A DNA stretch of 64,000 nt from Aquificaceae bacterium (GTDB lineage Bacteria; Aquificota; Aquificia; Aquificales; Aquificaceae): the NCBI GenBank assembly GCA_027079305.1, contig JALWVU010000001.1, positions 1 to 64,000 on the forward strand, in the 5' to 3' direction. This document shows, in pieces, positions 1 to 8,100 of this stretch. Below the pieces are notes generated by a model, which searched no databases, had not been told where the DNA came from, and saw nothing but the letters and a program-made list of their open reading frames with translations. The position numbers and the translations under genes were made by a program. The first letter of the stretch is position 1; the number at the start of each line of letters is the position of its first letter.

Positions 1-2795
1 GTGAACTCTATATACCAGTCGCAGAAGTCGGACCAGAAGAAGTCGTATATGGCTTGGGAGGCTCTGGAGAAGTCGTAGCTCTCTAAAGCTCTGTTTACTT
101 TGTCCGCTGTCTCATTTAAAAGAGTCATTATCCACCTGTCCTCGGGTCTGAGGGGAGCCATGTGGGGGAGGGAGGAGAGGAAGTCCTCGGGTGTGTTCAT
201 AAGGACGAACCTGGAGGCGTTCCAGATCTTGTTGGCGAAGTGTTTGTATCCCTCGAACCTCTTTTCAGATAGCTTTATGTCCCTCCCCTGGACCGTGAGT
301 ATAGCGAGGGTGAACCTGAGGGCGTCCGCCCCGTATCTCTCTATTATGTCTAAAGGATCTATCACGTTCCCCTTGGTCTTGGACATCTTCTGGCCCTTCT
401 CGTCCCTCACGAGGGCGTGGACGTAAACGTCGTGGAAGGGAATGTCCCCCATGAAGTGGGTTCCCATCATTATCATCCTCGCCACCCAGAAGAAGATGAT
501 GTCAAAGCCCGTAACGAGGAGATCGGTTGGGTAGAGGTTCTTGAGGTCCTCAGTCTTTTCGGGCCAGCCGAAGACACCGAAGGGCCACAGGGCGGAGGAG
601 AACCAGGTGTCGAGAACGTCCTCCTCCTGCCTCAGGTTCTCGGAACCGCACTTCTTGCATCTCAGAACCATCCTCCACTTCTTTTTCTGAGAGTCGTACC
701 TGTATAAGCCTTTCGTGGAGACTCCTGGGGTGAGCATGGCCATGGGGTTGGCCTCCTGGGTGAAGAAGAGCCTTAGGGAGTTTGCGTCCATCTCGGTGGA
801 GTGGTATCTGTGGAAGACGAACCTCTTGTAAAAGTCGAGAACCGTCATCTCGGGATGGACGAAGTTGGGGGAGTGTAGGATCTCCTCTATCTCCTCGGGG
901 GTGAACTCGAGGCCTATCTTGCCGTCCGCTATCAGGTTGAAGATGATCTTGTCGTAGGCCCTGTCGAAGTCGTCGTCGGTGAAGACGTTCACCTCCCCGC
1001 AGTCCTGACAGTACCAGACCGGTATCCTATGGCCCCACCAGATCTGGCGGGAGATGCACCAGTCCCTGAGGTTGTGCATCCATTCCAAGTAGAACTTCTT
1101 CCAGTGCTCGGGGATGAAGCGGACCTTCCTCTCCTCCTCTATAACCTTCTTCTCCCTCTCCACCCTCACCTTTATAGACTTCTGGGCGGGCTCGAGCCTT
1201 GCCCTTCCCGTCTCTATGACCTGGAGGAACTCGTAAGAGCCGTCCTTCCAACTGTATAGGTTCAGCCTGTTTCCTTCCTGGACTATCAGATACCTCTCCT
1301 TCTCCAAGGTCTGCTGGGTTCCCATCCTGGCTATCGTTACCTCTCCCTCCACTCCTATGAGGAACTCCATTCCCGTAGGCCTTCTCATGAACTCGTAGGC
1401 GAGCTTCTTGGCTGTCTCGATATTCTCGGGTTTTCCCTCGGGGTAGTAGATGTAGGCGAGCTCTCCCTCTCTCACACCTGCGAGGAACTCTATTCCTTCC
1501 GTGAGGATCACCACCGCCTTGGTGTGTCCCGAGACCTCGTCCTCAACGGGGATGTTTATGGTAAGCCCCTGGACCTCCGCAAGCTGAAGGAAGATCTCCT
1601 TCTCCTCCCTCTCCTTTATACCTTCCTCCACCACCTTTATAGAAACGTCTTTTATCACTGGGTCTGAGACCTTCACGAACCACTGCTCGGAGACCATGGG
1701 CTCTATGACGGTCTTGCATCTGTAGCACCTTCCTAACGCATGGATGTGCTCTTCCTCTTTCTCTAAAAGTCCTTCTTCCCTCAGTTTTTCAACTATCCTC
1801 TTCCTCGCCTCGTATCTGTCGAGTCCCGCGAACTCCCCCGCGTTCTCGTTCATCACCGCTCTCTCGTCCATCACCTTCACGGAGGGGAGGTTGTGGGTCT
1901 TCCCTATCTCAAAGTCGTTGGGATCGTGGGCAGGGGTGATCTTGACCGCTCCCGTTCCGAACTCGGGCTTCACCCTCTCGTCCGCTATTATGGGGATGAG
2001 CTCGTCTATTTCCTCTCCCGAGAGGGTCTTCCTCTTCCAGCGTACGAGGGGGAGCCTGACCTTCTTTCCGATCAGGTGTTTATACCTCTCGTCCTCGGGA
2101 TGGACCGCTACCGCGGTGTCTCCCAGCATAGTCTCGGGCCTCGTGGTGGCGACCGTTATGTGCCCCGAGCCGTCCTCGAGGGGGTATCTGATATACCAGA
2201 GCTTCCCTTTCTCCTCCTCGTGCTCCACCTCAAGGTCCGAGAGGGCTGTTAAATCCTTTGGGCACCAGTTGACTATGTATTCGCTCCTGTATATGAGCCC
2301 CTTCTCGTATAGCTCCCTGAAGGCCTTTCTGACCGCCCTTGAAAAGCCCTCGTCCAGGGTGAACCTCTCCCTCTTCCAGTCAACCGAGACCCCAAGCTTT
2401 TCCAGCTGGGTTCTGATTGCGTTTCTCGACTTGGGAACCCACTCCCAGACCTTCTTCAGGAACTCCTCCCTTCCGAGCTCGAGCCTGCTTCTGCCTTTCT
2501 CCTGGAGCTGTTTGTCGACTACATACTGGGTCGCTATCCCCGCGTGGTCGAAGCCCGGGACCCAGACCACCTGTCTTCCCCTCATCCTCTGCCAGCGGGC
2601 TATTATGTCCTGGAGGGTGGAGTTGAGGGCATGCCCCATGTGGAGGGATCCCGTGACATTGGGAGGGGGGATGACCACGGAGAACTTTCTCCTTTTATCG
2701 GGCTTTTCGACGTGGTAGAGGGCTTTTTCTATCCAGAACCTGGACCACTTTTCCTCTATCTCCTTAGGGTTGTAGTCCTTGATCTCCTTTCTCAT
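1..2795 (-). CDS. valS: Valine--tRNA ligase, C-terminus beyond window edge, with two large insertions
   Basis: Class I aminoacyl-tRNA synthetase that charges tRNA-Val in the cytoplasm. Visible are the HIGH-type motif HMGHALN (about residue 52), the editing-domain segment TTRPETMLGDTAVAV, the DWCISRQIWWGHRIP block and KMSKTKGNVIDP (lysine at about residue 803). The reading frame is open to base 1 (DWYIEF), so the C-terminal anticodon-binding and coiled-coil part lies outside the window. KMSK normally sits near residue 530-555. Here about 145 extra residues lie between WFVKVSDP (about 392) and VRFIPEHW (about 558), and about 90 more lie inside the zinc knuckle between YCQDCGEVNV and RCKKCGS. 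ATG at 2795 is chosen. There is no Shine-Dalgarno (SD) sequence, and TATAAT ends 9 nt upstream of it. Identity is certain; the insertions are read directly from the frame. Confidence 0.97.
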   Translation of the reverse strand, partial: MRKEIKDYNPKEIEEKWSRFWIEKALYHVEKPDKRRKFSVVIPPPNVTGSLHMGHALNSTLQDIIARWQRMRGRQVVWVPGFDHAGIATQYVVDKQLQEKGRSRLELGREEFLKKVWEWVPKSRNAIRTQLEKLGVSVDWKRERFTLDEGFSRAVRKAFRELYEKGLIYRSEYIVNWCPKDLTALSDLEVEHEEEKGKLWYIRYPLEDGSGHITVATTRPETMLGDTAVAVHPEDERYKHLIGKKVRLPLVRWKRKTLSGEEIDELIPIIADERVKPEFGTGAVKITPAHDPNDFEIGKTHNLPSVKVMDERAVMNENAGEFAGLDRYEARKRIVEKLREEGLLEKEEEHIHALGRCYRCKTVIEPMVSEQWFVKVSDPVIKDVSIKVVEEGIKEREEKEIFLQLAEVQGLTINIPVEDEVSGHTKAVVILTEGIEFLAGVREGELAYIYYPEGKPENIETAKKLAYEFMRRPTGMEFLIGVEGEVTIARMGTQQTLEKERYLIVQEGNRLNLYSWKDGSYEFLQVIETGRARLEPAQKSIKVRVEREKKVIEEERKVRFIPEHWKKFYLEWMHNLRDWCISRQIWWGHRIPVWYCQDCGEVNVFTDDDFDRAYDKIIFNLIADGKIGLEFTPEEIEEILHSPNFVHPEMTVLDFYKRFVFHRYHSTEMDANSLRLFFTQEANPMAMLTPGVSTKGLYRYDSQKKKWRMVLRCKKCGSENLRQEEDVLDTWFSSALWPFGVFGWPEKTEDLKNLYPTDLLVTGFDIIFFWVARMIMMGTHFMGDIPFHDVYVHALVRDEKGQKMSKTKGNVIDPLDIIERYGADALRFTLAILTVQGRDIKLSEKRFEGYKHFANKIWNASRFVLMNTPEDFLSSLPHMAPLRPEDRWIMTLLNETADKVNRALESYDFSRASQAIYDFFWSDFCDWYIEF

Positions 2796-2813
2796 GGGAG
2801 AGATATTATAACC

Positions 2814-3791
2814 TTAGAGGTTTGAAGGCACTTCCATTCCCCCAATCCAATTCAAGATAAGGTTCACCACTTCCCGGTCCCTTCCCCAGAAGCCGTGATA
2901 GGTTCTGGCTTTACAAGGATTGCTCGAAACTTCGCTACCACCACTGACGGTAGTAAAACTTTTCTGGGGGGAGGAAAGGTTATCAAAAAGCTCCCGAGCA
3001 GATCTGTATTTAGACACAGGGCATCCGTCCTTCCTGTGGTGAACCATTAGAATTCTACCCGCATAGGAGTTCAAACCGGTGCAACCTAAGAAATCACTCG
3101 CGCCCGATGGACAGTAAGAGCTGTAATTCCCGCCGTCCGAAGATACCGTTGCAGTAAGGACTATGCCTTTAACTCCGGATATCTTATGAGACAGATAGGC
3201 AACAGCTAAGGTTCCCCTGCTCGTTCCCACCAGGAACAGATCCCGGATTGTTATACCGTATGTATTCTGTAGATCACTTACTATAGCAGAGATGTCGCTG
3301 ACTACATCGTCAGGCTCCTCCACCGAGTCTCCGTCCCAGTCTCCACCGACTCTGTAGGCGCTCCCAGTTATCTTGGCTGAAGTGGGAACGGATAATATAC
3401 GCTGTTTCACATCCTCGGGCATGTCCACGAGAACAACCGTATGTCCTTTTTCCATGAACCTGCCTGCGTTTCTGGCGAGGAAGTTGTAGCTGACCCAGAG
3501 GTTGAAACTTATGTCTATGGAGTTAGAAGAGCTTTTACCGCACTTATCCTTCTCATCCTGGTAGCCAAAGTGGCAGGTCCCGTCTCTTCCAGGGAAAAGA
3601 AATATGACTCTGTCCGAAGGCTCTGTCCCCTCATAGATCAGCATATATCGAATACGAGCGCCCCTGTCGGAAGAAATGCTCTCTATACGGTAGGTCAATC
3701 CACTATACTCAGGCTTTTTAAACCCTTGAACACCTCTACATGCTGTAAAAACAACGAGGGCTAATATGAGGAACGGTAAAATCAAGCTCAT
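2814..3791 (-). CDS. Alpha/beta-hydrolase-like lipoprotein of unknown substrate
   Basis: About 325 residues. A hydrophobic N-terminus ending in VVFTAC is a plausible lipoprotein signal with the cysteine near residue 19, so the protein is probably membrane-anchored outside the cytoplasm. A nucleophile-elbow motif GTSRGT (GxSxG type), a later Asp in HHRKDGCP and a His in TYHGFWG are in the right order for a Ser-Asp-His triad of an alpha/beta hydrolase. Extra cysteine pairs (CHFGYQDEKDKC, CPSGASDFLGC) suggest disulfides. It lies 66 nt downstream of porG on the same strand and may be read through from it. TTG at 3794 directly precedes ATG at 3791; I prefer the ATG, although no good SD is visible. 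The substrate (ester, peptide or polymer) is unknown. Confidence 0.75.
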   Translation of the reverse strand: MSLILPFLILALVVFTACRGVQGFKKPEYSGLTYRIESISSDRGARIRYMLIYEGTEPSDRVIFLFPGRDGTCHFGYQDEKDKCGKSSSNSIDISFNLWVSYNFLARNAGRFMEKGHTVVLVDMPEDVKQRILSVPTSAKITGSAYRVGGDWDGDSVEEPDDVVSDISAIVSDLQNTYGITIRDLFLVGTSRGTLAVAYLSHKISGVKGIVLTATVSSDGGNYSSYCPSGASDFLGCTGLNSYAGRILMVHHRKDGCPVSKYRSARELFDNLSSPQKSFTTVSGGSEVSSNPCKARTYHGFWGRDREVVNLILNWIGGMEVPSNL

Positions 3792-3857
3792 CAAAAACTC
3801 GCTGGAAGAAAAAACTTAACGAATAATAGTAAAACACGGGGCAGAACGCCCCTCGGA

Positions 3858-4580
3858 TTATACCTTTGCAACCTCTTGAGGTTTGGGGAGCCAAACCTCC
3901 ATGCCCTGGTCTCTCGCCCACTCTTGGGCCAGATCGTAGGCCGCTTTGGCGGTGTTTATGTTCTTCTCTATCAGCTCCAGCTTCTTCTTAAACTTCCTCT
4001 CTATAGCGGAGTCCAGAGACATAGTTCCTCCGGAAGCTACGAACTTCTTCAGGAACCTTGCCTTTATACCTTCCTCTATCGAGTCCATACCTACTATTTG
4101 GGTTGCCCCGAAGAAGGCTCCAAGCATAGCCATATTGGTGGCAAGCTCAGTTCCGGCTATCTCCATGGCAAACTTGGTGGCGGGGAAGTTGAAGACCTTG
4201 ACGTTAAGGGACTCCAGATACTCGTGATCCCTGTCGGTCAGAAGGTCCTCCTCGGTGTTAATTATTATCAGGCCGTTCTTCTTTATTCCAGAGTAGAAGG
4301 GCATGGTGTAGGACTTGCCCATCGTGATAACCTGGGAGTGGAAGACCATTATAACGTCAGGGTAAACCACCTCTCCCCTGTCGTAGATGGGGTCTATCCC
4401 GATCCTCACGTAGCTCTCCGCGGGAGCCATCCTCTTCTCCGCTCCGAAGAAGGGGTTAGAAACCGCGTAGTATCCCGCGTGGTCCGCAGCTGTGGCCATT
4501 ATATGGGCAGCGGTAACCGCACCCTGACCGCCTATTGCGGGCATCCTGACGTTGATCCTCCTTCTCTTAGGCTGGCTCAT
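3858..4580 (-). CDS. porG: 2-oxoacid:ferredoxin oxidoreductase gamma subunit
   Basis: 240 residues of the POR/KOR/VOR gamma family, the subunit that packs against alpha/beta and helps bind coenzyme A. The N-terminal segment RMPAIGGQGAVTAAHIMATAA is the family hallmark (GxGGQG type). It is last in a tight operon, and its ATG overlaps the stop of the beta gene (ATGA). The gene order E-D-A-B-G matches the porEDABG order I recall for pyruvate:ferredoxin oxidoreductase of Hydrogenobacter thermophilus, whereas the 2-oxoglutarate enzyme there has another order (forDABGE). Pyruvate is therefore preferred as substrate, but this is inference. The enzyme runs reductively in autotrophic carbon fixation. 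Confidence 0.85.
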   Translation of the reverse strand: MSQPKRRRINVRMPAIGGQGAVTAAHIMATAADHAGYYAVSNPFFGAEKRMAPAESYVRIGIDPIYDRGEVVYPDVIMVFHSQVITMGKSYTMPFYSGIKKNGLIIINTEEDLLTDRDHEYLESLNVKVFNFPATKFAMEIAGTELATNMAMLGAFFGATQIVGMDSIEEGIKARFLKKFVASGGTMSLDSAIERKFKKKLELIEKNINTAKAAYDLAQEWARDQGMEVWLPKPQEVAKV

Positions 4581-5437
4581 AGCAGACCCTCCTCTTTCTT
4601 CCTCTGTATGACCTCCTTGGCCTCGTCGGTCATGTATTCGAAGAACTTGAACCTCTCCTTGTCGGTCCTCCTCATCTCCTCGAGGCCGTCGTCGGAGTTG
4701 AGACCAATCTCGAGTATGCAGGGGGTGTAAAGGTGGATGTATGTGGGGCCTACCTCCCTTGCAACGTATATGGCCTGCTTTATAACCTTTTCAACCTTCT
4801 TGGGGGAGGAGACGGTCATCCTAACCACGTAGTGGCATCCTGAATCTATGGCCAGTTGCCACATGGGGACCTTGTCCCATTGCTTGCCCTTAGGAGCCAT
4901 CTTGAAGACGTGCCCCTTAACGGTCATTCCGCTCTCCTGTCCTCCTGTATTGGCGTAGACCTCGTTGTCAAAGCATATGGTCGTGATCTTCTCCTGCCTG
5001 AAGAAGGACTGGAGGGTCATGTCGAGACCTATATCGACTGTAGCACCGTCTCCGGCAAGAACCACAACGTCCTTAACCTTGTCGGGGAACCTCCACTCGA
5101 GAACCCTCTTTATCCCTGATGCTACCGCGTTCTGGTTTCCGAAGAGGGAGTGAACCGTGTGGAGGGCTATGTGGGGAAAGACAAGGGATGTGCATCCTGT
5201 AGAGTTTACGATTATAGTGTCCTCTGGGTTCGGAAGGGAGGCGAGTATGTATCTGAAGGCCGCGGACTCGGGACACCCCGCACATAGGGAGTGCTCCTCT
5301 ATAAGCTCCTTGGCGTAGGGAAGGTCCATAACTCCCCTCTTGGGGTTGCCCCAGGTTGCCTTCTCCTCGAGGTCTATAACCTCCTGAGGCATAAACTCCT
5401 TAAGGTCCTCGTTTATCTTGAAGATTTTATACGACAT
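4577..5437 (-). CDS. porB: 2-oxoacid:ferredoxin oxidoreductase beta subunit (thiamine diphosphate-binding)
   Basis: 286 residues. The thiamine diphosphate/Mg motif is clear: GDGATVDIG, followed about 30 residues on by DNEVYANTGGQESG. A CAGCPES motif near the N-terminus supplies cysteines typical of the cluster-binding beta subunits. The ATG at 5437 has a strong SD (GGAGGT, 5 nt away). It overlaps the end of alpha by 11 nt and the start of gamma by 4 nt, so translation is likely coupled. Together with alpha it forms the active site that joins CO2 to an acyl-CoA using reduced ferredoxin. Confidence 0.93.
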   Translation of the reverse strand: MSYKIFKINEDLKEFMPQEVIDLEEKATWGNPKRGVMDLPYAKELIEEHSLCAGCPESAAFRYILASLPNPEDTIIVNSTGCTSLVFPHIALHTVHSLFGNQNAVASGIKRVLEWRFPDKVKDVVVLAGDGATVDIGLDMTLQSFFRQEKITTICFDNEVYANTGGQESGMTVKGHVFKMAPKGKQWDKVPMWQLAIDSGCHYVVRMTVSSPKKVEKVIKQAIYVAREVGPTYIHLYTPCILEIGLNSDDGLEEMRRTDKERFKFFEYMTDEAKEVIQRKKEEGLL

Positions 5438-6632
5438 GCTTCACCTCCTTTCCGAGGAATTGGAGAATTTCCTTGACTATGAACTCGGGAGGCATGGTCA
5501 TTCCGCCCGCAACCCTCGGAGAACCTATGACAGGGACGTCCAGGTTCCCGTAAAGGGCGCGCCTTACCTCCCTTTCAAGCCATCCTATAACGTTGAACTC
5601 GGGAACGAAGACATATTTGGCGCCCCTGAGGGCTTCTATCAGCTCCTGAGTCGGGAAGGGCCTTATGGTCTTGAGCCTGACGACTCTGGCCTTTATACCC
5701 TCTTCGTGCAGGAGCATGAGCGTTGCCTCTTTGGCCTGAGCCGCAGCTGTTCCGGAAGCAACGAAGACTATCTCAGCCTCCGGATCCCCGAACTCCTCTA
5801 TCAGACCCCTCAGGTAGTGCTTGGCGTAGGGTCTGGACCTCTCTATGGCGGCCCTTACTTCGAACTGCCAGCTGGTGTGGGCCGCGTAGGATATGTAGTT
5901 GGACTTCATAACGTATGGGTCCCTCAGGAACCTTCCGGGTGCCATCTCCATGTCGAGGGGAACCATGGGAGACTTGTAGGGGTTGTATGGCGGAAGAGCT
6001 ATGTCGTCCGGAGGAAGCATGACCGCCTCTCTCGTATGGGATATGAAGAAACCGTCTATGGCTGTTATCAGGGGAACGTGGACATCGGGCTGTTCCGCCA
6101 CAACGAAACCAGCCAGTATCATGTCAAAAAGCTCTTGGGCGGTTTCCGCATGCCAGATCATACACCCTGTATCAAGCAAGAAAGATATTTCAAGGTTATC
6201 AGGCTGTATAGTAAGGGGAGCATTCACACCTCTCGCCATCAGGACAAGCTGTATCGGGAGCCTGGAGCCTGCCCACATGGGGAAGTTCTCCATAGCTCTT
6301 AGAGTTCCGGGACCGGATGTGGTTGTAATCGTCCTCGCTCCCGCCATTGCGCATCCCGCTATCTCGGACATGACGCCGAACTCGGACTCGCCTCTGAAGT
6401 AGACACCCACGTATCCCTCTACCCAGAGCTCTCCTATAAGGTGCGCGGCTTCGGACTGGGGTGTTATGGGGTAGGAAACGGAGGCATCCACGCTCGCTCT
6501 CTTGACAGCTTCTTTGACGACCTCGGATCCCGTCATGAACTGCTTCTCTCTGGGCGCTTCGAAGAGAAGGTAATCGGGAGAAACTACTCTCTGCCCCGCT
6601 CTATTGTATTGAACGTGCTCGGTCTTCTGCAT
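5427..6632 (-). CDS. porA: 2-oxoacid:ferredoxin oxidoreductase alpha subunit
   Basis: 401 residues of the POR alpha family. The pyrimidine-binding domain I begins with FMTGSEVVKEAVKRA and SYPITPQSE, with the family signature TTTSGPGTLRAMEN about 70 residues on. Domain II follows from about residue 260 (VFVASGTAAAQAKEA, VRLKTIRPFP). ATG at 6632 is chosen over GTG at 6635 because GGAGGT lies 6 nt before it; the ATG overlaps the Uma2 stop as TGATG. In the usual operon alpha follows delta directly, but here a Uma2-family gene is wedged between them. Confidence 0.93.
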   Translation of the reverse strand: MQKTEHVQYNRAGQRVVSPDYLLFEAPREKQFMTGSEVVKEAVKRASVDASVSYPITPQSEAAHLIGELWVEGYVGVYFRGESEFGVMSEIAGCAMAGARTITTTSGPGTLRAMENFPMWAGSRLPIQLVLMARGVNAPLTIQPDNLEISFLLDTGCMIWHAETAQELFDMILAGFVVAEQPDVHVPLITAIDGFFISHTREAVMLPPDDIALPPYNPYKSPMVPLDMEMAPGRFLRDPYVMKSNYISYAAHTSWQFEVRAAIERSRPYAKHYLRGLIEEFGDPEAEIVFVASGTAAAQAKEATLMLLHEEGIKARVVRLKTIRPFPTQELIEALRGAKYVFVPEFNVIGWLEREVRRALYGNLDVPVIGSPRVAGGMTMPPEFIVKEILQFLGKEVKHVV

Positions 6633-7186
6633 CACTGCACCTCCTTAAAAAGCTCTTCTAAATTTAGCTCAAAATCCTTTAAAAGGCAGGATTTTACCCT
6701 GCCGTTTTCATAACCGAAAGAGCACACCTCGTAACCATCACCTTTAAGTGAGAATACTTCGATGGCCTTCTCGCCAGGGAAAATCAGCCAGAGCTCTTTA
6801 ACTCCGAATCTCGCGTAGATCCTCTTTTTGTCTTCGGTATCCTTCTTGAGCGTGGAGGGAGATATTACCTCAACTACCAGATCCGGAGCGCCGAATATAC
6901 CTCTGTTCTGAACTATGTCCGATCTTTCCTTTGATACAAACACAAGATCCGGCTGGACCACGTTGGTGTCCGAGAGGATCACGTCTATTGGTGACACGAA
7001 GACCTCACCAAGAGACTTCTTCTCCACGAACTCGTCGAGTAATTTTAGCAACCTCTTAACAAGCCTCTGATGCGTTACACTCGGAGCTGGCGTCTCAATG
7101 AGCTCCCCCTCTATGATCTCGTATCTCTTGTCGTCCTCGAGCTTTAGGTAGTCCTCGTAAGTCCAGACCTTTGTCTGGGTAGCCAT
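6632..7186 (-). CDS. Uma2-family (DUF820) PD-(D/E)xK nuclease-like protein inside the por operon
   Basis: About 184 residues with the Uma2 fold signature: a YEIIEGELIETPAPS N-terminal block, VQPDLVFV, then PDLVVEVISPST and a later KRIYARFGVKELWLI. The Asp and Glu in PDLVVEV together with the downstream Lys are the presumed nuclease residues. Uma2 proteins are very numerous in cyanobacteria and some thermophiles, and their role is poorly known. It is joined to porD by a TGATG overlap (start ATG 7186 or GTG 7189) and to porA by another, so it is co-translated with a housekeeping enzyme. It is more AT-rich than its neighbours, which suggests later insertion into the operon. Confidence 0.85.
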   Translation of the reverse strand: MATQTKVWTYEDYLKLEDDKRYEIIEGELIETPAPSVTHQRLVKRLLKLLDEFVEKKSLGEVFVSPIDVILSDTNVVQPDLVFVSKERSDIVQNRGIFGAPDLVVEVISPSTLKKDTEDKKRIYARFGVKELWLIFPGEKAIEVFSLKGDGYEVCSFGYENGRVKSCLLKDFELNLEELFKEVQ

Positions 7187-7755
7187 CACTTGCCCAGCTC
7201 CTTCTTGACCTCTTCCGCCACCCTTATAAACTTCTCAAGCTCCTCTACGTGCTGGTCCCTGAGAGTTATCATCGCATCCTCGTGTCCCGAGTTACCGCAC
7301 ATCGCTATCGTAAAGCAGTCGGTTTCCGCCCTTATTATCTTCAGAGCCACGTTCGCGTAATGGCAGTGGACACCGACGAATATGCAGGCCTTTATGTTGT
7401 TGTGCCATATGGTGAGGTTCGGATGGTTGGGGTTTATCTCCTTCTCGGGATCGATCTTAGGATACTTGGGCCTGTAGTCGTACATGGGTATGATCTTTGC
7501 TCCTAAGGTTTCCGCTATCTTCCTCACCAGCTTTGCCTTCTCCTTCGCCTCCTCGTTCCAGGCGTAGAGGACCTGGGGGCCCGGGAATATGGTGGGATTT
7601 TCCCTGGTAAGCATCGCTTTGGCCGCCTCCCTCATAGCTATCTCCTCGTCCACTATCTCGTTGAAGAGAAGGGCCTTACCGGGAGGCGGTGTTAGTATCC
7701 CTTCATACATAGCGACGGGATAGGGTGAGTATCCCGACGGTCCAAGCTTAGCCAT
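7186..7755 (-). CDS. porD: 2-oxoacid:ferredoxin oxidoreductase delta-type subunit
   Basis: 189 residues matching the delta-like subunit found only in the five-subunit oxidoreductases of Aquificales and a few others. It has no ferredoxin-type CxxCxxC pattern. Scattered Cys/His occur in KACIFVGVHCHYANV and TIAMCGNSGH. The role in the complex is structural or unknown. ATG at 7755 is preceded by an SD (GGAGGT) 7 nt upstream. It follows porE by 17 nt. The assignment rests mainly on operon position and on my recollection of the Hydrogenobacter gene set. Confidence 0.75.
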   Translation of the reverse strand: MAKLGPSGYSPYPVAMYEGILTPPPGKALLFNEIVDEEIAMREAAKAMLTRENPTIFPGPQVLYAWNEEAKEKAKLVRKIAETLGAKIIPMYDYRPKYPKIDPEKEINPNHPNLTIWHNNIKACIFVGVHCHYANVALKIIRAETDCFTIAMCGNSGHEDAMITLRDQHVEELEKFIRVAEEVKKELGK

Positions 7756-7772
7756 AGTTTACCTCCTGAGAT

Positions 7773-8012
7773 TTATCTGACTCCCGCAACGTCCCTGTTT
7801 TCCGCGTAGACCATCTCTATAGAGTCCCTCTTGAGCAGGTTTGAGCACACGTAAACGCACAAGGCACACCCTTTACACCTTTCGGTCTGGACGTAGGCGT
7901 GATGCCCCTCATCGGTATACATAAGGGTGTTGGGTTCCGGACAGAAGAGGGTGCACTGCTTACAGTTGTATTTTGTGCATTCGTCCCGTATTACCTGAGC
8001 GACATAATACAT
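7773..8012 (-). CDS. porE: 2-oxoacid:ferredoxin oxidoreductase ferredoxin-like subunit (two 4Fe-4S clusters)
   Basis: 79 residues with eight cysteines in two clusters (CTKYNCKQCTLFCPEPN and CKGCALCVYVCSN), the pattern of a dicluster ferredoxin domain. It is first in the por operon and carries electrons between ferredoxin and the beta subunit. The start has a double SD (GAGGAGGCAGGAGA) directly before ATG. A good promoter lies upstream on the same strand (TTGTTT, 17 bp, TATATT). Confidence 0.9.
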   Translation of the reverse strand: MYYVAQVIRDECTKYNCKQCTLFCPEPNTLMYTDEGHHAYVQTERCKGCALCVYVCSNLLKRDSIEMVYAENRDVAGVR

Positions 8013-8045
8013 TCTCCTGCCTCCTCACGAGCGGTTGTGTTAAAC

Positions 8046-8074
8046 AATATAAGAAAATCCTTATAGGAAAACAA
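8046..8074 (-). promoter_or_regulatory. Promoter of the por operon
   Basis: On the minus strand TTGTTT (8069-8074) is followed after 17 bp by TATATT (8046-8051), leaving a leader of about 30 nt with a strong SD for porE. This is inference from consensus only. Confidence 0.55.
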
Positions 8075-8100
8075 GAGCTTACCTATGATATAGGTTAGAT

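Noticed and set aside
400-1600. Intein in valS to explain its extra length
   Set aside because: The inserts have no Cys/Ser start, no His-Asn end and no LAGLIDADG or HINT blocks; they read as added domains.
1744-2718. 324-codon open frame on the plus strand
   Set aside because: It is the antisense of valS, whose motifs are unmistakable. The plus-strand product is Ser/Leu-rich with no recognisable domain.
2796-2820. T-box or other leader riboswitch before valS
   Set aside because: TATAAT ends 9 nt before the ATG, leaving no leader in which such a structure could form.
3876-4730. 284-codon open frame antisense to porG/porB
   Set aside because: Overlaps two conserved subunits on the other strand; no motif, no plausible start signal.
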